This document shows, piece after piece, positions 17,601 through 25,356 of a DNA stretch of 37,978 nucleotides (its first letter is position 1; every line of letters begins with the position of its first letter). The stretch spans positions 1 to 37,978 of the forward strand of contig MFGV01000020.1 of assembly GCA_001778375.1 (NCBI GenBank). The letters are read 5' to 3'. The notes beneath the pieces are model-generated. The model saw only the letters and a list, made by a program, of their open reading frames with translations. It was not told the origin of the DNA and did no database searches. The position numbers and the translations under genes are program-made. The DNA comes from Candidatus Firestonebacteria bacterium RIFOXYD2_FULL_39_29 (GTDB taxonomy: Bacteria > Oederibacteriota > D2-FULL-39-29).

Positions 17601-20600
17601 TACGTGCTGATAATATAAGTGTTAATATTTATGGTACTGTCTATACTGGCTCATGTTCGAGTTTGATTACAATACAAGGCATAAAAGCAGGGAGCATTGC
17701 TGTTAATGGAGATTCACCTGTAGCAAAGGGCGGTACTGGAGGCGTGAGAGCAAAAGTATATAGGACAGATGGGTCGGTATTTACAGTAGCCGGAATGGGA
17801 ATTTCTTTTTCAAAAACATCCGGAGTAGGTTCAGTAAGTTCTGCAGGAACTACAGACAGTAAAGGAGAGGCTGCAGCTGTTTTTACTGCGGGAAATACCG
17901 CGGGTGACTCGGTTATAAACGCAGCTGCTTCGGGAGTTTCAGGTCAAACTACAATAAAAGTAGTGGATGTTTCGGCTATAGAGGCAACGGCAACACCGGT
18001 GATAATTTTGACAAATTCCGGAGGATCCGAAATAAAAGCTCAAATAAAGGACGCTAACGGGTATCCTGTAAAAGGAGCGGATGTTTCATTTAGTTTACCG
18101 ATAGGAACAGGAAATTTTACTTTAAATTCAGGGGCTACAGATATTTTAGGTAATATTAAGACAATGTTTAGCAATACTGCAACAGTCGGAGACAATGTTA
18201 TAACTATTAGCTCAGGGGCTGCGACTAAAAATCTGACGATTAAAGGGATTGATAATGTAACCGGCGGAAAACTAAAGCTGACAGTTCCTGCAAACATGTT
18301 CTATTTAGGTGCCTCTTTAGTATATTCTCTTCCTGTAATTAATAATATATCTGTTCAAATCGTTAATGGTAATGGAGAAGCTGTGGGTGTTTCAGGGATG
18401 GCAATAACAATAAAAGCAACCGGAGGTGCGTTTCAATATTATAGCAGTACTGTTGTTACCACAACTGCATTAACAATTGCTGCAAATACATATGGTAAGG
18501 TTGATTTGATAGGAGCCGGATTAAGTAAACTTAATTTTTATCCTGTTTTAGGAAATAATACAATAACGGCCTCTGCAACCGGATGTACTCCTGTATCAGT
18601 AATAGTAAATGGTATTTCAACTAATCCGTATTTATTAGAGCTAAGTTCAGATCCTTCGAGTATTAAACCTTCAAGTTCAGTCAAAGTAACAGCAAAAATA
18701 ACATCAGGAGGAGTGCCTTTTATAGGGGCAAGTGTAGCTTTTAGTCTTTCAAGCACCGGAGGAGGAAGTTTATCTTTGATTAGCGGTGCTACAAATGATA
18801 ATGGTGAGTTAAGCTGCAATCTGTTTTCCACTTCGAGCCAGACGATGAGTTATGTTGTAGTTGCGACAAATAGTGATTATAGTTTGTCGGCTAATTCAGG
18901 GATCCCGACAGCCTCTGCATCCGTTGAAAGTTTTGGAATAGAAACTCCTGAGAGTGCGGTTGTAAATCAGGGATTTGCTCTTAAAATTAAAGCGTTGGAT
19001 TCGAACGGGTTTTCTCCAATTATAACAAGTCCGGTAACCGTGACAATAAGCGCGGTCTCTGCTTCAAATGTAACTGTTATGGGCAGCGGTACGTTGAACT
19101 TAACAATAGCGACTATAATAAATAATATAGACAGCAGTGTAAGTTTAACAAATGTGACATATACAGCAGCTGAAGATATAATGCTAAAGGTAACAGGCGC
19201 AGGGAAATCAAGTTTAAGCCCGTTAATGTCATTTACCAAAACAGCAAACAGTATAGATCTGACGGCGATACCAAACGGAAGCATCGCCGGATATGCCGTT
19301 ATAATACAAGGTATAATAAAAGATATAGACGGTAAAGGAGTATACAACAAAGTAATAAGTATTGGCTCAACGGGCGGAACCTTAATTACGAACAGTTGTG
19401 TAAGCGACACAGATGGTAAATTTGGAGTATTACTGACAACTCCCGGCACAGCCGGTTTAACTACAGTAACTGCAAATTGCGGGGCAATAATTGGTACAAC
19501 AATAGTAACAACAACGAACTTAATTACAACGTATACTGTAACTGCGCCTGCAACCGGGGATACAAACGGATTCCCGATGACAATAACCGCAAAAGACAGC
19601 AGCGGGAATGTAGTGAAAAGTTCAACTACAGTGGCTCTTGGAATAAAAACAGGGACAGGCACAATAGGTATAACCTCTGTAAGATTAACAGATGGACTGG
19701 CAAGTTTTACACAGACGTACAGTAAAGCGGAAGGAGGAGTAGTAATAACCTCTGCGGATGCAAAGAACATACCCGGAACAAATGTAACTATCACAATGAC
19801 CAACAGCTTCCCTCAAGTAATAAGTTTAGCTCCTGTCGGCGTATCAAATATAACAGGCGGAACAATACAAATAACCGGAAAGAACTTCTTTGGCGGAACA
19901 GCAAGCAATAATGTAACAAGTATAAAATTAAATGATACAGGAAGTACTGTATTGTCAGGATACACAGTAACAACTGATACAAGTATAGTGAATGTTGTTA
20001 TTCCGACAAAAATAAAAGCAGGAAGTTATGATGTTTTGGTAACTACCTCAAAAGGTACGTCTACAGGTGGGGTGAAAGTAACTATAACGACATCTGTTCC
20101 TGTTTTAACCTCAATTACACCAAATAGTTGTGTGGCGGGAGAAACAAAGACCATCTCAATAGCCGGAACAGGATTCTTTGGCGGAACAACGAGCAGTGAT
20201 GTGAGAACATTAAAGGTTGGAACAACGACTATAACTACTGCATACACAGTAGCAGGAGATACAGCTATTACAGGAGTTATTATTCCAAATATATTAGCAG
20301 CCGGTACATATAACGTAGTAGCAATAACCGGAGGAGGAGATAGTGAAGGCGTTACATATACAGTTAATACGTATGTACCTGTCCCAACAGTCGCAAGCAT
20401 AACTCCAGCAAGCGGGTATAGACACGTATCAAATACGCTTAATATCTCCGGAAGCGGATATATGGGAGGAACAGGGTCAAACAGCGTAACATCGGTACAG
20501 TTGGTCGGAACAAGCACGGTAACGATAACGACATATAATGTGGTAAATGACGGATTGATACAGAATACAGTTGTTCCTGTAGGTATCGCGGGAGGAACAT

Positions 20601-22849
20601 ATAATTTAAAAGTAACAACTACAGGCGGCACAAGTTTAACAAATACAAATACGACGTATGTTGCACTGGTAGATGCAACCGTGCCGACAGTATTGACTGT
20701 TACAGCAAATGTATCGCAAGTAAAAGTAACGTTTAGCGAGGATGTGACCCTGTCAACAGTGACAAATAAAGCCAATTATACAATTCAGTCTCCGACAGGA
20801 ACTGGGAATAAGAATTTGTCCTCAGCGACAATTACTTATTCGGGAAATATGGTGACAATAGGGAATTTAAGTTTAACCGCGGATGCAACGTTTACAACAA
20901 CCGTCTCAAATGTGACAGATCTTGCAGGGAATACTATAGTTGGAAGCTCAGCCTCGGGAATAGTTCAAGGAACGGACTTAACAGCGCCGACTAACTGCAC
21001 TGTAGTAATAAACGGAGGTGCAGGCTTCACAGGAAGCACAAATGTAACACTAACACTGTCAGCAACGGATGCCAATGCAGGGATGGGAGCCGGGGCAGAA
21101 ATGCAGTTCAGCAATACCGGAACTACATGGGTAACGTATGCGTATGCAGCGACATCAACATGGACGCTGGCAACCGGGACAGGAACAGCGACAGTTTACG
21201 CCAAGTTCTCTGATGCGTTAGGGAACTGGACAAGCAGTAGTGTGACGAATATGATAGTACTTGATACAACCGGGCCGACTAATTGCAGTATAGTAATAAA
21301 TAATGGGGATTCATATACAAATAATACAACTGTGGCTTTAGCGGTATATGCAGAGGATGCGGATAGCGGAGTAAGCGAGATGCAGTTTATGAATGAAACA
21401 GGCTCCTGGTCAACGCCTGAAGCTTACGCCGTGACCAAGAGTTGGAATATAACAGGTGGAGATGGAGTAAAAACGGTAAACGTAAGGTATAAAGATAACG
21501 CAGGGAACTGGAGTGAGATCATATCGGGAACAATAACATTAGATACAACAGGACCTGTTGGAAGTATAGATATAAATAGCGGAGCAATATATACAAAGAG
21601 TACCATTGTAACATTAAACTTAAGTGCAACAGATCATTATAGCGGAGTGAATCAGATGCAGTTTAAGGAAGGAATAGGAAGCTGGAGCGTATTGGAAAGT
21701 TATGTAACAGGAACAAAAATACTTACAGTAACAAATACAGACGAATTGAAAACAATATCAGTAAGATACACTGATAATCTGAATAATATAAGCTTGTATA
21801 GCAAGGATATAAAGTTGTGTACGGTGACAAAACTTGAAGTGTTGTCACAGACGGAAATGGTAGCAGGAGAAAACATAGCAGTCACAGTAAGAGCAGTAAG
21901 AGAAGAAGGAGTAAACAGTGTTCTTGTCACGGGATATTTGAATAAGGTTGGGTTTAATGTGAAGGATGCTAATGCCGCAGCGTTACCGGATTATACATTT
22001 GCCGGAACAGATTCAGGAATAAAACAGGTGTTTTCAAACTTAAAGACATTGGGAGAGCAGGAGATAGAGGTTACAGATAAGGAGATAGACGGGATAACCG
22101 GAAAAGTAAAGATAAAAGTATATGCAGCGATAGCAGCAGACGGAACCAGCGGAACAATAATAACAAATACAGACGGAACAAGCGTAGAGATACCTGCGGG
22201 AGCATTTAGCGGGAACAGGCAGATAGGATTCAGTGTTACAGACCATCCAAGAATAGCAGGTGTAGGATACAGGTATAAGGAAACTGTAAAGCCGATAAGC
22301 CGAGATTTTGGAGAGTTAAATAAAACAACAAGCCCGTGGCAGTTAACAGGGATGACATTCAGTACTCCGGTAAAAATCTCCGTACCGTATAAACAAGAAG
22401 AGATAGGAGATGTGGATGAAAACAGTCTGAGGTTGTTCTATTATGATGAGTCATCTGGTAAATACATAATAGTCCCCGGCAAGCAGATAATAAGCGGCGG
22501 AAAGATAACCGCGCAAGTAAATCATTTCAGTACTTATAGAGTGCTTGGAACGTATGTAAGCAGTAATTTGAATAATGTGATAGCATATCCGAATCCGTAC
22601 AGACCAAACGCCGGAGCAGACGGCAAACTAAAGATAATAAACCTGCCGATAGACTGCACGGCTACTATATATAACATAGCGGGAGAAAAGGTAAGAGAAA
22701 TAAAAGAAGCAGATGAAGGAAACCTTGGCTGGATAGATTGGGACGGGAAGAATGAGAGCAGTGAGACAGTATCCAGAGGAGTTTATCTGTATGTGGTAAT
22801 AGCTCCGGATGGAAGCAGGAAAATAAGTAAAATCGCATTGATAAAATAA
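11696..22849 (+). CDS. Giant secreted multidomain surface protein 2, paralogue of the preceding gene
   Basis: 3,717 residues; ATG 11696 overlaps the upstream TGA as ATGA, suggesting translational coupling. No good ribosome binding site precedes this ATG. TTG 11753, six bases after AGGCGG, would leave a more ordinary signal peptide, so the start is uncertain. The signal core is (S-L-x)7, then TADNW. Domains match paralogue 1 in order: PQQ-like propeller, about 49-428; degenerate phosphoesterase fold, about 525-722 (YYYIHISSP, ITGD, VPGEIQCYG); FN3, about 1070-1178; about eleven Ig-like stalk units; three IPT/TIG domains (nt 19800-20670); SbsA-type Ig; three D-x-x-G-P Ig repeats; ZU5-like domain; FlgD-like/T9SS sorting domain from about 3627 (VIAYPNPY, DWDGKNESSE, RGVYLYV). 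The C-terminal quarter is very close to paralogue 1, the N-terminal head only about half identical. No terminator is evident after it. Confidence 0.9.
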   Translation: MSFDLNRHILSAKKRRRVILLKCLHSSLRSLFYLTSLCSLLSLSSLLTADNWTTAMHDAAHSGRSSDTLTPPFSLKYRAKVMPAYGPTNPVYDNDVVGFTISGGGASCVGAANIKTGKILWSGQYTNAVIATQDYYPAIYRGKYLSYAVSGDAGIYSVDLFSGQNRFHAAAFDASQVSSGDTYYNNFVFRMASFWPGDPGSYSIGGLTVNEDGTLNKIWTRIPGSDSNQDYPLKEGVSFPDLKSIPCVGNNVLYFQYTGEIHAADMLTGHSFWKTGNGKFVNSVAYENGKLYCPGSDSFFYCLDASNGSELWKFPVVGSGSPVVSNGIVFFRGGGSFYSLDANSGSLKWKFPANGHGYPAISGNIIYFSGESQLYGCKIDTANSNGEVIWQASIPNPETSFGTVIIGDNQLIAAGDNSYLYIYEANAAGSISLIQKPRIGSPVIVKDGENFSIECKGDPSVNGWLAKLRKYNTVANLTVISNVYDPLTCLWKLTAQVPAGANESLYDLEVTNNIGSDISVNSVKVVREIRSNYYYIHISSPLNNFGTLMDQFTLINPEFVVITGDTANNSSSYEYEKLINDLNSMEIPVFIVPGEIQCYGDRNSDSHKVYEKYLGPRYYSFNYGTHKYVGIDTTDSNNSIGNEQMEWLGNELNASANMKTVFYSKDRSNQMPAICDRYGVNCALSYDVEAPSSGVSLSGITPTLYLKTDKTNRLYYSTPFNGFRVVKVNNNKVVGYPVDPYWRYGKISVQYKLRDDGSAGNDGILKGNIAQVTNYLSSSFDNLRIKFLMPVASSYLSNNEIISKIDRGDGVNICKVKAAISGTSTVTAVKSSDIYIGDNSRPTSIITWYRDNSFINEVPRIIADPGSVTVTSISLGTGRYYMKIFVTDGKVPYITEQGGSNFVIGNTVSLDGSGTLYEGYCDLDSGSNCIVNVLVNGFSPELGKTVSVRRVPAYSPTMIYSAYTPAGIVISGNARYYWGSLDGPADFYYGSVPGDPYSSANAVFRIYRSIAGLNDWSMINQFINPGNQAYAFTWTDTTTSQGITYKYRLVTVGRTEVESSFSKEYDVTTGSPVFTNIARSNITSSSAVITWTTDISATTQVELSKIAFDGSTAFTFNNSILLPEDSALVTTHTVTITGLQPNTQYNTRILSRSGDGKINSFRYQPVALQGGNFTDASSFKTLANTGTTISSLKGVFECPVVFPGDKNNITISALDAAGKIVQITSYTNLTLKVLNGGGVFSDNSSQRNVTLYSGVLNIQDILTTGITEGLNSISASASGVTPITMNLISAYPDHYKVEAPAEIIAGENFIMKITAYSNVGETMILPVTITDKKLTLTALKADNSPATDSLWNDSASLFKDGVGLTKGIYNKAEQVKIKVLDAGGKTGVSSLINVKANESNKWKVTGELSKPVATIGDNITISGAILDVYENTVKTSGTIVTFSKLQGNGNLSNITAATDVNGVATTVLTVTDNIINVVELSSGSLDKGTVYVKTNDISSLNLTTSAGILKTGELTNVTIEAKDSGLNPVSGVEVDLSLVTGGGSLSANKVMTDANGQFVMQYLGSNVSQINTIRGQAAGSSITKDINITTVAGDLDHYKVDSSVAGAKAGENFTLTISAMDKCNNLINSINKGLSLSSVLSGYTDINGRGTLAIVTANIVNGTTSITNENYTRVEAIQIKAVDSNGVAGYSPSINIISNTTVSTINAVFKIGSVDITKVIKSKTVNILAILKDAYSNPLNGSILTLSANKGTLGSTKVTTDINGRAVAAFTVGDGICTVTMSSGSVQIQSVIEGMTPSQIVISPANPIICSGSGSLIITIKNSNGDGVPFASVGTSILTGTATFTPVTPADTDAQGVLKLQFNSINSSIDNVVRISCSGLTSDVTIRYFNNIFLFYSNMTSNQGLTGLAKQINASLHYSFFACSGQLVNFDVISGGGSLSSISAISDSNGDVTTNLTISTNEIDNIVRVRADNISVNIYGTVYTGSCSSLITIQGIKAGSIAVNGDSPVAKGGTGGVRAKVYRTDGSVFTVAGMGISFSKTSGVGSVSSAGTTDSKGEAAAVFTAGNTAGDSVINAAASGVSGQTTIKVVDVSAIEATATPVIILTNSGGSEIKAQIKDANGYPVKGADVSFSLPIGTGNFTLNSGATDILGNIKTMFSNTATVGDNVITISSGAATKNLTIKGIDNVTGGKLKLTVPANMFYLGASLVYSLPVINNISVQIVNGNGEAVGVSGMAITIKATGGAFQYYSSTVVTTTALTIAANTYGKVDLIGAGLSKLNFYPVLGNNTITASATGCTPVSVIVNGISTNPYLLELSSDPSSIKPSSSVKVTAKITSGGVPFIGASVAFSLSSTGGGSLSLISGATNDNGELSCNLFSTSSQTMSYVVVATNSDYSLSANSGIPTASASVESFGIETPESAVVNQGFALKIKALDSNGFSPIITSPVTVTISAVSASNVTVMGSGTLNLTIATIINNIDSSVSLTNVTYTAAEDIMLKVTGAGKSSLSPLMSFTKTANSIDLTAIPNGSIAGYAVIIQGIIKDIDGKGVYNKVISIGSTGGTLITNSCVSDTDGKFGVLLTTPGTAGLTTVTANCGAIIGTTIVTTTNLITTYTVTAPATGDTNGFPMTITAKDSSGNVVKSSTTVALGIKTGTGTIGITSVRLTDGLASFTQTYSKAEGGVVITSADAKNIPGTNVTITMTNSFPQVISLAPVGVSNITGGTIQITGKNFFGGTASNNVTSIKLNDTGSTVLSGYTVTTDTSIVNVVIPTKIKAGSYDVLVTTSKGTSTGGVKVTITTSVPVLTSITPNSCVAGETKTISIAGTGFFGGTTSSDVRTLKVGTTTITTAYTVAGDTAITGVIIPNILAAGTYNVVAITGGGDSEGVTYTVNTYVPVPTVASITPASGYRHVSNTLNISGSGYMGGTGSNSVTSVQLVGTSTVTITTYNVVNDGLIQNTVVPVGIAGGTYNLKVTTTGGTSLTNTNTTYVALVDATVPTVLTVTANVSQVKVTFSEDVTLSTVTNKANYTIQSPTGTGNKNLSSATITYSGNMVTIGNLSLTADATFTTTVSNVTDLAGNTIVGSSASGIVQGTDLTAPTNCTVVINGGAGFTGSTNVTLTLSATDANAGMGAGAEMQFSNTGTTWVTYAYAATSTWTLATGTGTATVYAKFSDALGNWTSSSVTNMIVLDTTGPTNCSIVINNGDSYTNNTTVALAVYAEDADSGVSEMQFMNETGSWSTPEAYAVTKSWNITGGDGVKTVNVRYKDNAGNWSEIISGTITLDTTGPVGSIDINSGAIYTKSTIVTLNLSATDHYSGVNQMQFKEGIGSWSVLESYVTGTKILTVTNTDELKTISVRYTDNLNNISLYSKDIKLCTVTKLEVLSQTEMVAGENIAVTVRAVREEGVNSVLVTGYLNKVGFNVKDANAAALPDYTFAGTDSGIKQVFSNLKTLGEQEIEVTDKEIDGITGKVKIKVYAAIAADGTSGTIITNTDGTSVEIPAGAFSGNRQIGFSVTDHPRIAGVGYRYKETVKPISRDFGELNKTTSPWQLTGMTFSTPVKISVPYKQEEIGDVDENSLRLFYYDESSGKYIIVPGKQIISGGKITAQVNHFSTYRVLGTYVSSNLNNVIAYPNPYRPNAGADGKLKIINLPIDCTATIYNIAGEKVREIKEADEGNLGWIDWDGKNESSETVSRGVYLYVVIAPDGSRKISKIALIK
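11774..11836 (+). repeat. 9-bp minisatellite, seven units, encoding the signal-peptide core (S-L-x)7
   Basis: Seven in-frame units of TCR-CTY-NNN type (one degenerate as TAC-TTA-ACT) encode S-L-R, S-L-F, Y-L-T, S-L-C, S-L-L, S-L-S, S-L-L. Together they form the hydrophobic core of the signal peptide of giant protein 2. The strand is almost purine-free. Read in reverse complement the units are RAAGYRA-NN, like the plus-strand units at 195-230. Confidence 0.8.
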
Positions 22850-22990
22850 ATATATCCTCCACTAAATGATATAATACTCTACAAAACCGTATATTCTACT
22901 AAATAAAACAATAATTTACTGTAAAAAATCAATAAATGTGATAACATAATTCAACTTATTAAGTAAAATAATGCTAAGGAGGTTTTAGAA
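22850..22990 (+). promoter_or_regulatory. AT-rich intergenic region upstream of the NHL gene
   Basis: 141 very AT-rich bases. A TATAAT hexamer lies at 22870-22875 but has no convincing -35 partner at 16-18 bases. A strong ribosome binding site AAGGAGG is at 22976-22982, eight bases before ATG 22991. I see no terminator hairpin for the upstream giant gene. Confidence 0.3.
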
Positions 22991-25306
22991 ATGATGAAGA
23001 TACTAAAGATGTTTTTGTTTTTTGTCTTTTTGTGCTCAAATATAGGATTTGCTGCTGACAAAACGATTGTGAAAATAGTTGGCGAACCAAAAGTGAGTAA
23101 AGCTGCAACAGGTACAGGATATAATATTTCATTTGCTATTTCTAAACCTGTTGATGTAACTATCAGAATTGTTGATAAAGGCGGGAATGTTGTAAGGCAT
23201 TTGGTGAGCGGTATTGTTGGGGCAAAGAATTCTCCAAAACCTTTTTCTGATAAGAATATGAATCAAAATGTCCTATGGGACGGGAAGGATGATGACGGGA
23301 AAATAGTCAAAGCAGAAGACTGTAAAGTATTTATTGGAGCTGGTTTAAATCCAAAATTTGATAAATTTATAAGTTACAACCCTGATGCGTTTGATTCGAG
23401 AAGTAAAATTATACAGGCGCCTGATAATGAATATTATGTGACCGAGGCAAGTAGCGCTCATCAGGATGTAACCAGGGTTTTTAGCGCAGATGGCAAACTA
23501 TTAAGGAGTTTGTGGCCTTATAGTCTTAATAAACCAAAAGAAATTATTGAAGGATTAATGAAAACAGAAGGTGCGGAAGATTGGGATGGGAATGCAATAC
23601 CCAGCTCAATCAACCAGAGTGCTAATTATTATTTTGCTACAAGATACAGTAATGCAATAGTTACAACTGATGGTTATATGATAGGAGTTACTACAGAACC
23701 TGCCGCATATATTTGTATTTTTAGTATGGATCCGAATGGTTTTCCCCATACAAAAATAAGTATCTGGGGTCCTCCGTGGCATAAGGCGCTTGGTAAAGAA
23801 AGAATTTTTGCGAAAGACAAATGGCGTTTAGCTGCCGGAAATAACGGGGATTTTTATCTTGCGGATTCAATACATCATGCTGTCGGACATTTTAAGGCAA
23901 AAGATATGAGCCCTATAAATGACTTTACTTCTTCAGGCAATAAAAAACTTGGATCTTCAAGATGTTATATAGGAGAGGTTGATCAGACAGGGGATAATGA
24001 ATCGCTTTTTACTGGTCCGGATGATATTGTTGTGGATAAAAACGGTAATCTGCTTATTGCCGATGGAAACACCGTAAAAGTCTATGATAAAACAGGAAAA
24101 TATTTAAGTAAGTCGGAAAAGCCCAGAGATTTTAATAAGCCTGTAATTCCTAAACCATTACTTGATTGCGGCAGGAAAGAAGTATTAGTGTTTCCTCATT
24201 TTCTTTTAATAGATAATAAAGGAAAGATTTATGTTAAAAACGCCTCCACTACATCTGGACCGTATGTTACAACTGATATTGAGGGCAAAAGTTTTAAAAC
24301 TATTAATTTTCCGTGGGGATATAGTTTAGGGCAGGGTTATTCCGCAGTTGATTTACAGGGTAATTTTTATATGACTGTTCATAAAGGGCAGGCCCCGGTT
24401 GCAGATTTTCTCTGGAAATTTAATCCGGACGGTTCCAGGGCTAAATTTGGAAATAAGGATCAAATTGATATAGAAGATGATGTGCATGAGATAAAGGGTG
24501 TTAGAGTCACAAAAAATGGGGATATTTACCTGGGTGTGCTTCCTACTCATTGGAAGCCTGTTGCAGCCGTACAAAGCGGAGCGGGACGCATGGGGCCGAA
24601 GGGGGATAATTTTAATATTACGAGGGTGGATGTTTATGATTCCAACGGCAATTTAAAGAAAAAAGGAGTTGTAAATTTACAGGCTATTAATGATGTGGCC
24701 GTTGATAGAGACGGAAATATTTATGCTATGGACGGAACTATGTGGCATGGAGCTCAGACTTCAGGCGCGGCCCGTGCCGGTACAAATGGCTGGCCTCCTT
24801 ATTATATTGCAGAGGAAGAACAAAAACTTGATCCGGTCAAACATTTTAATAGAAGGTTCAGCATACTGCAGAGGCTTTTGAAATTTGCGCCTGCCGGCGG
24901 ATCAATGGATAGTGAAAACGGTCCAAAGCAATTATGGACGCATAAAGGAGTGTCAGGGCTTTCTCCGGAAGGTTGCGGGGGTGAATGCCCCGGCGGTCAG
25001 ATTTTTATAGATGATGACCAGAGGGTATGGGTTCCGGATACATATATATATAATATAAAAGCTGTGGATACTGAGGGGAATTTAATTGCCCGGGTCGGTA
25101 AATATGGTAATGAGGACTGCAAAGGGGGCGGCGGAGATAAAAAACTTGCAGGAACGAATATAATAATTGATCCGGAAATTCCGGTAGCAAGGCCTTCAGG
25201 AATAGCGGTGTATAAAGACTATTTGTTTATCTCTGATATGTATGCCCACAGAATAGTGCGCTGTAAGCTGGAGTATTCTGATAAAAAAGAAATAGTTATT
25301 AAATGA
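22991..25306 (+). CDS. Secreted FlgD-like/NHL-repeat beta-propeller protein
   Basis: 771 residues; ATG 22991 has an ideal ribosome binding site, though ATG 22994 is equally possible. A Sec signal peptide runs to about residue 21 (MFLFFVFLCSNIGFA then ADK). Residues about 30-115 form a FlgD-like Ig domain (VTIRIVDKGGNVV, WDGKDDDGK). The rest is an NHL/SMP-30-like propeller with blades such as DDIVVDKNGNLLIADG near 344, NDVAVDRDGNIYAMDG near 567 and PSGIAVYKDYLFISDMY near 735. No sorting domain is visible at the C-terminus, so it is probably periplasmic or released. Family members often bind ligands or act as lactonase-like enzymes, but no catalytic site can be assigned here. It is probably co-transcribed with the beta-helix gene 50 bases downstream. 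Confidence 0.75.
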   Translation: MMKILKMFLFFVFLCSNIGFAADKTIVKIVGEPKVSKAATGTGYNISFAISKPVDVTIRIVDKGGNVVRHLVSGIVGAKNSPKPFSDKNMNQNVLWDGKDDDGKIVKAEDCKVFIGAGLNPKFDKFISYNPDAFDSRSKIIQAPDNEYYVTEASSAHQDVTRVFSADGKLLRSLWPYSLNKPKEIIEGLMKTEGAEDWDGNAIPSSINQSANYYFATRYSNAIVTTDGYMIGVTTEPAAYICIFSMDPNGFPHTKISIWGPPWHKALGKERIFAKDKWRLAAGNNGDFYLADSIHHAVGHFKAKDMSPINDFTSSGNKKLGSSRCYIGEVDQTGDNESLFTGPDDIVVDKNGNLLIADGNTVKVYDKTGKYLSKSEKPRDFNKPVIPKPLLDCGRKEVLVFPHFLLIDNKGKIYVKNASTTSGPYVTTDIEGKSFKTINFPWGYSLGQGYSAVDLQGNFYMTVHKGQAPVADFLWKFNPDGSRAKFGNKDQIDIEDDVHEIKGVRVTKNGDIYLGVLPTHWKPVAAVQSGAGRMGPKGDNFNITRVDVYDSNGNLKKKGVVNLQAINDVAVDRDGNIYAMDGTMWHGAQTSGAARAGTNGWPPYYIAEEEQKLDPVKHFNRRFSILQRLLKFAPAGGSMDSENGPKQLWTHKGVSGLSPEGCGGECPGGQIFIDDDQRVWVPDTYIYNIKAVDTEGNLIARVGKYGNEDCKGGGGDKKLAGTNIIIDPEIPVARPSGIAVYKDYLFISDMYAHRIVRCKLEYSDKKEIVIK

Positions 25307-25356
25307 TAATTTATTAGAGAATATATTGATATGCTGTCTAAACAGGAGGAAAGTAT

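Larger units (their letters stand above)
426..22849 (+). repeat. Tandem duplication of an 11-kb gene
   Basis: The two giant genes are collinear domain for domain and nearly equal in length. DNA similarity is strongest over the last ~3 kb of each (about 8640-11699 and 19795-22849). In a hand-aligned 105-base sample at 11340 and 22490, 13 positions differ, mostly third codon positions. Confidence 0.85.

Noticed and set aside
18967-19803. Long antisense open frame (278 codons), and similar ones at 20026-20775, 9026-9619 and 9626-10186
   Set aside because: They lie wholly opposite the Thr/Val/Gly-rich Ig and IPT repeats of the giant genes. That composition gives few antisense stops, the products show no domain or signal peptide, and similar frames recur opposite homologous repeats.
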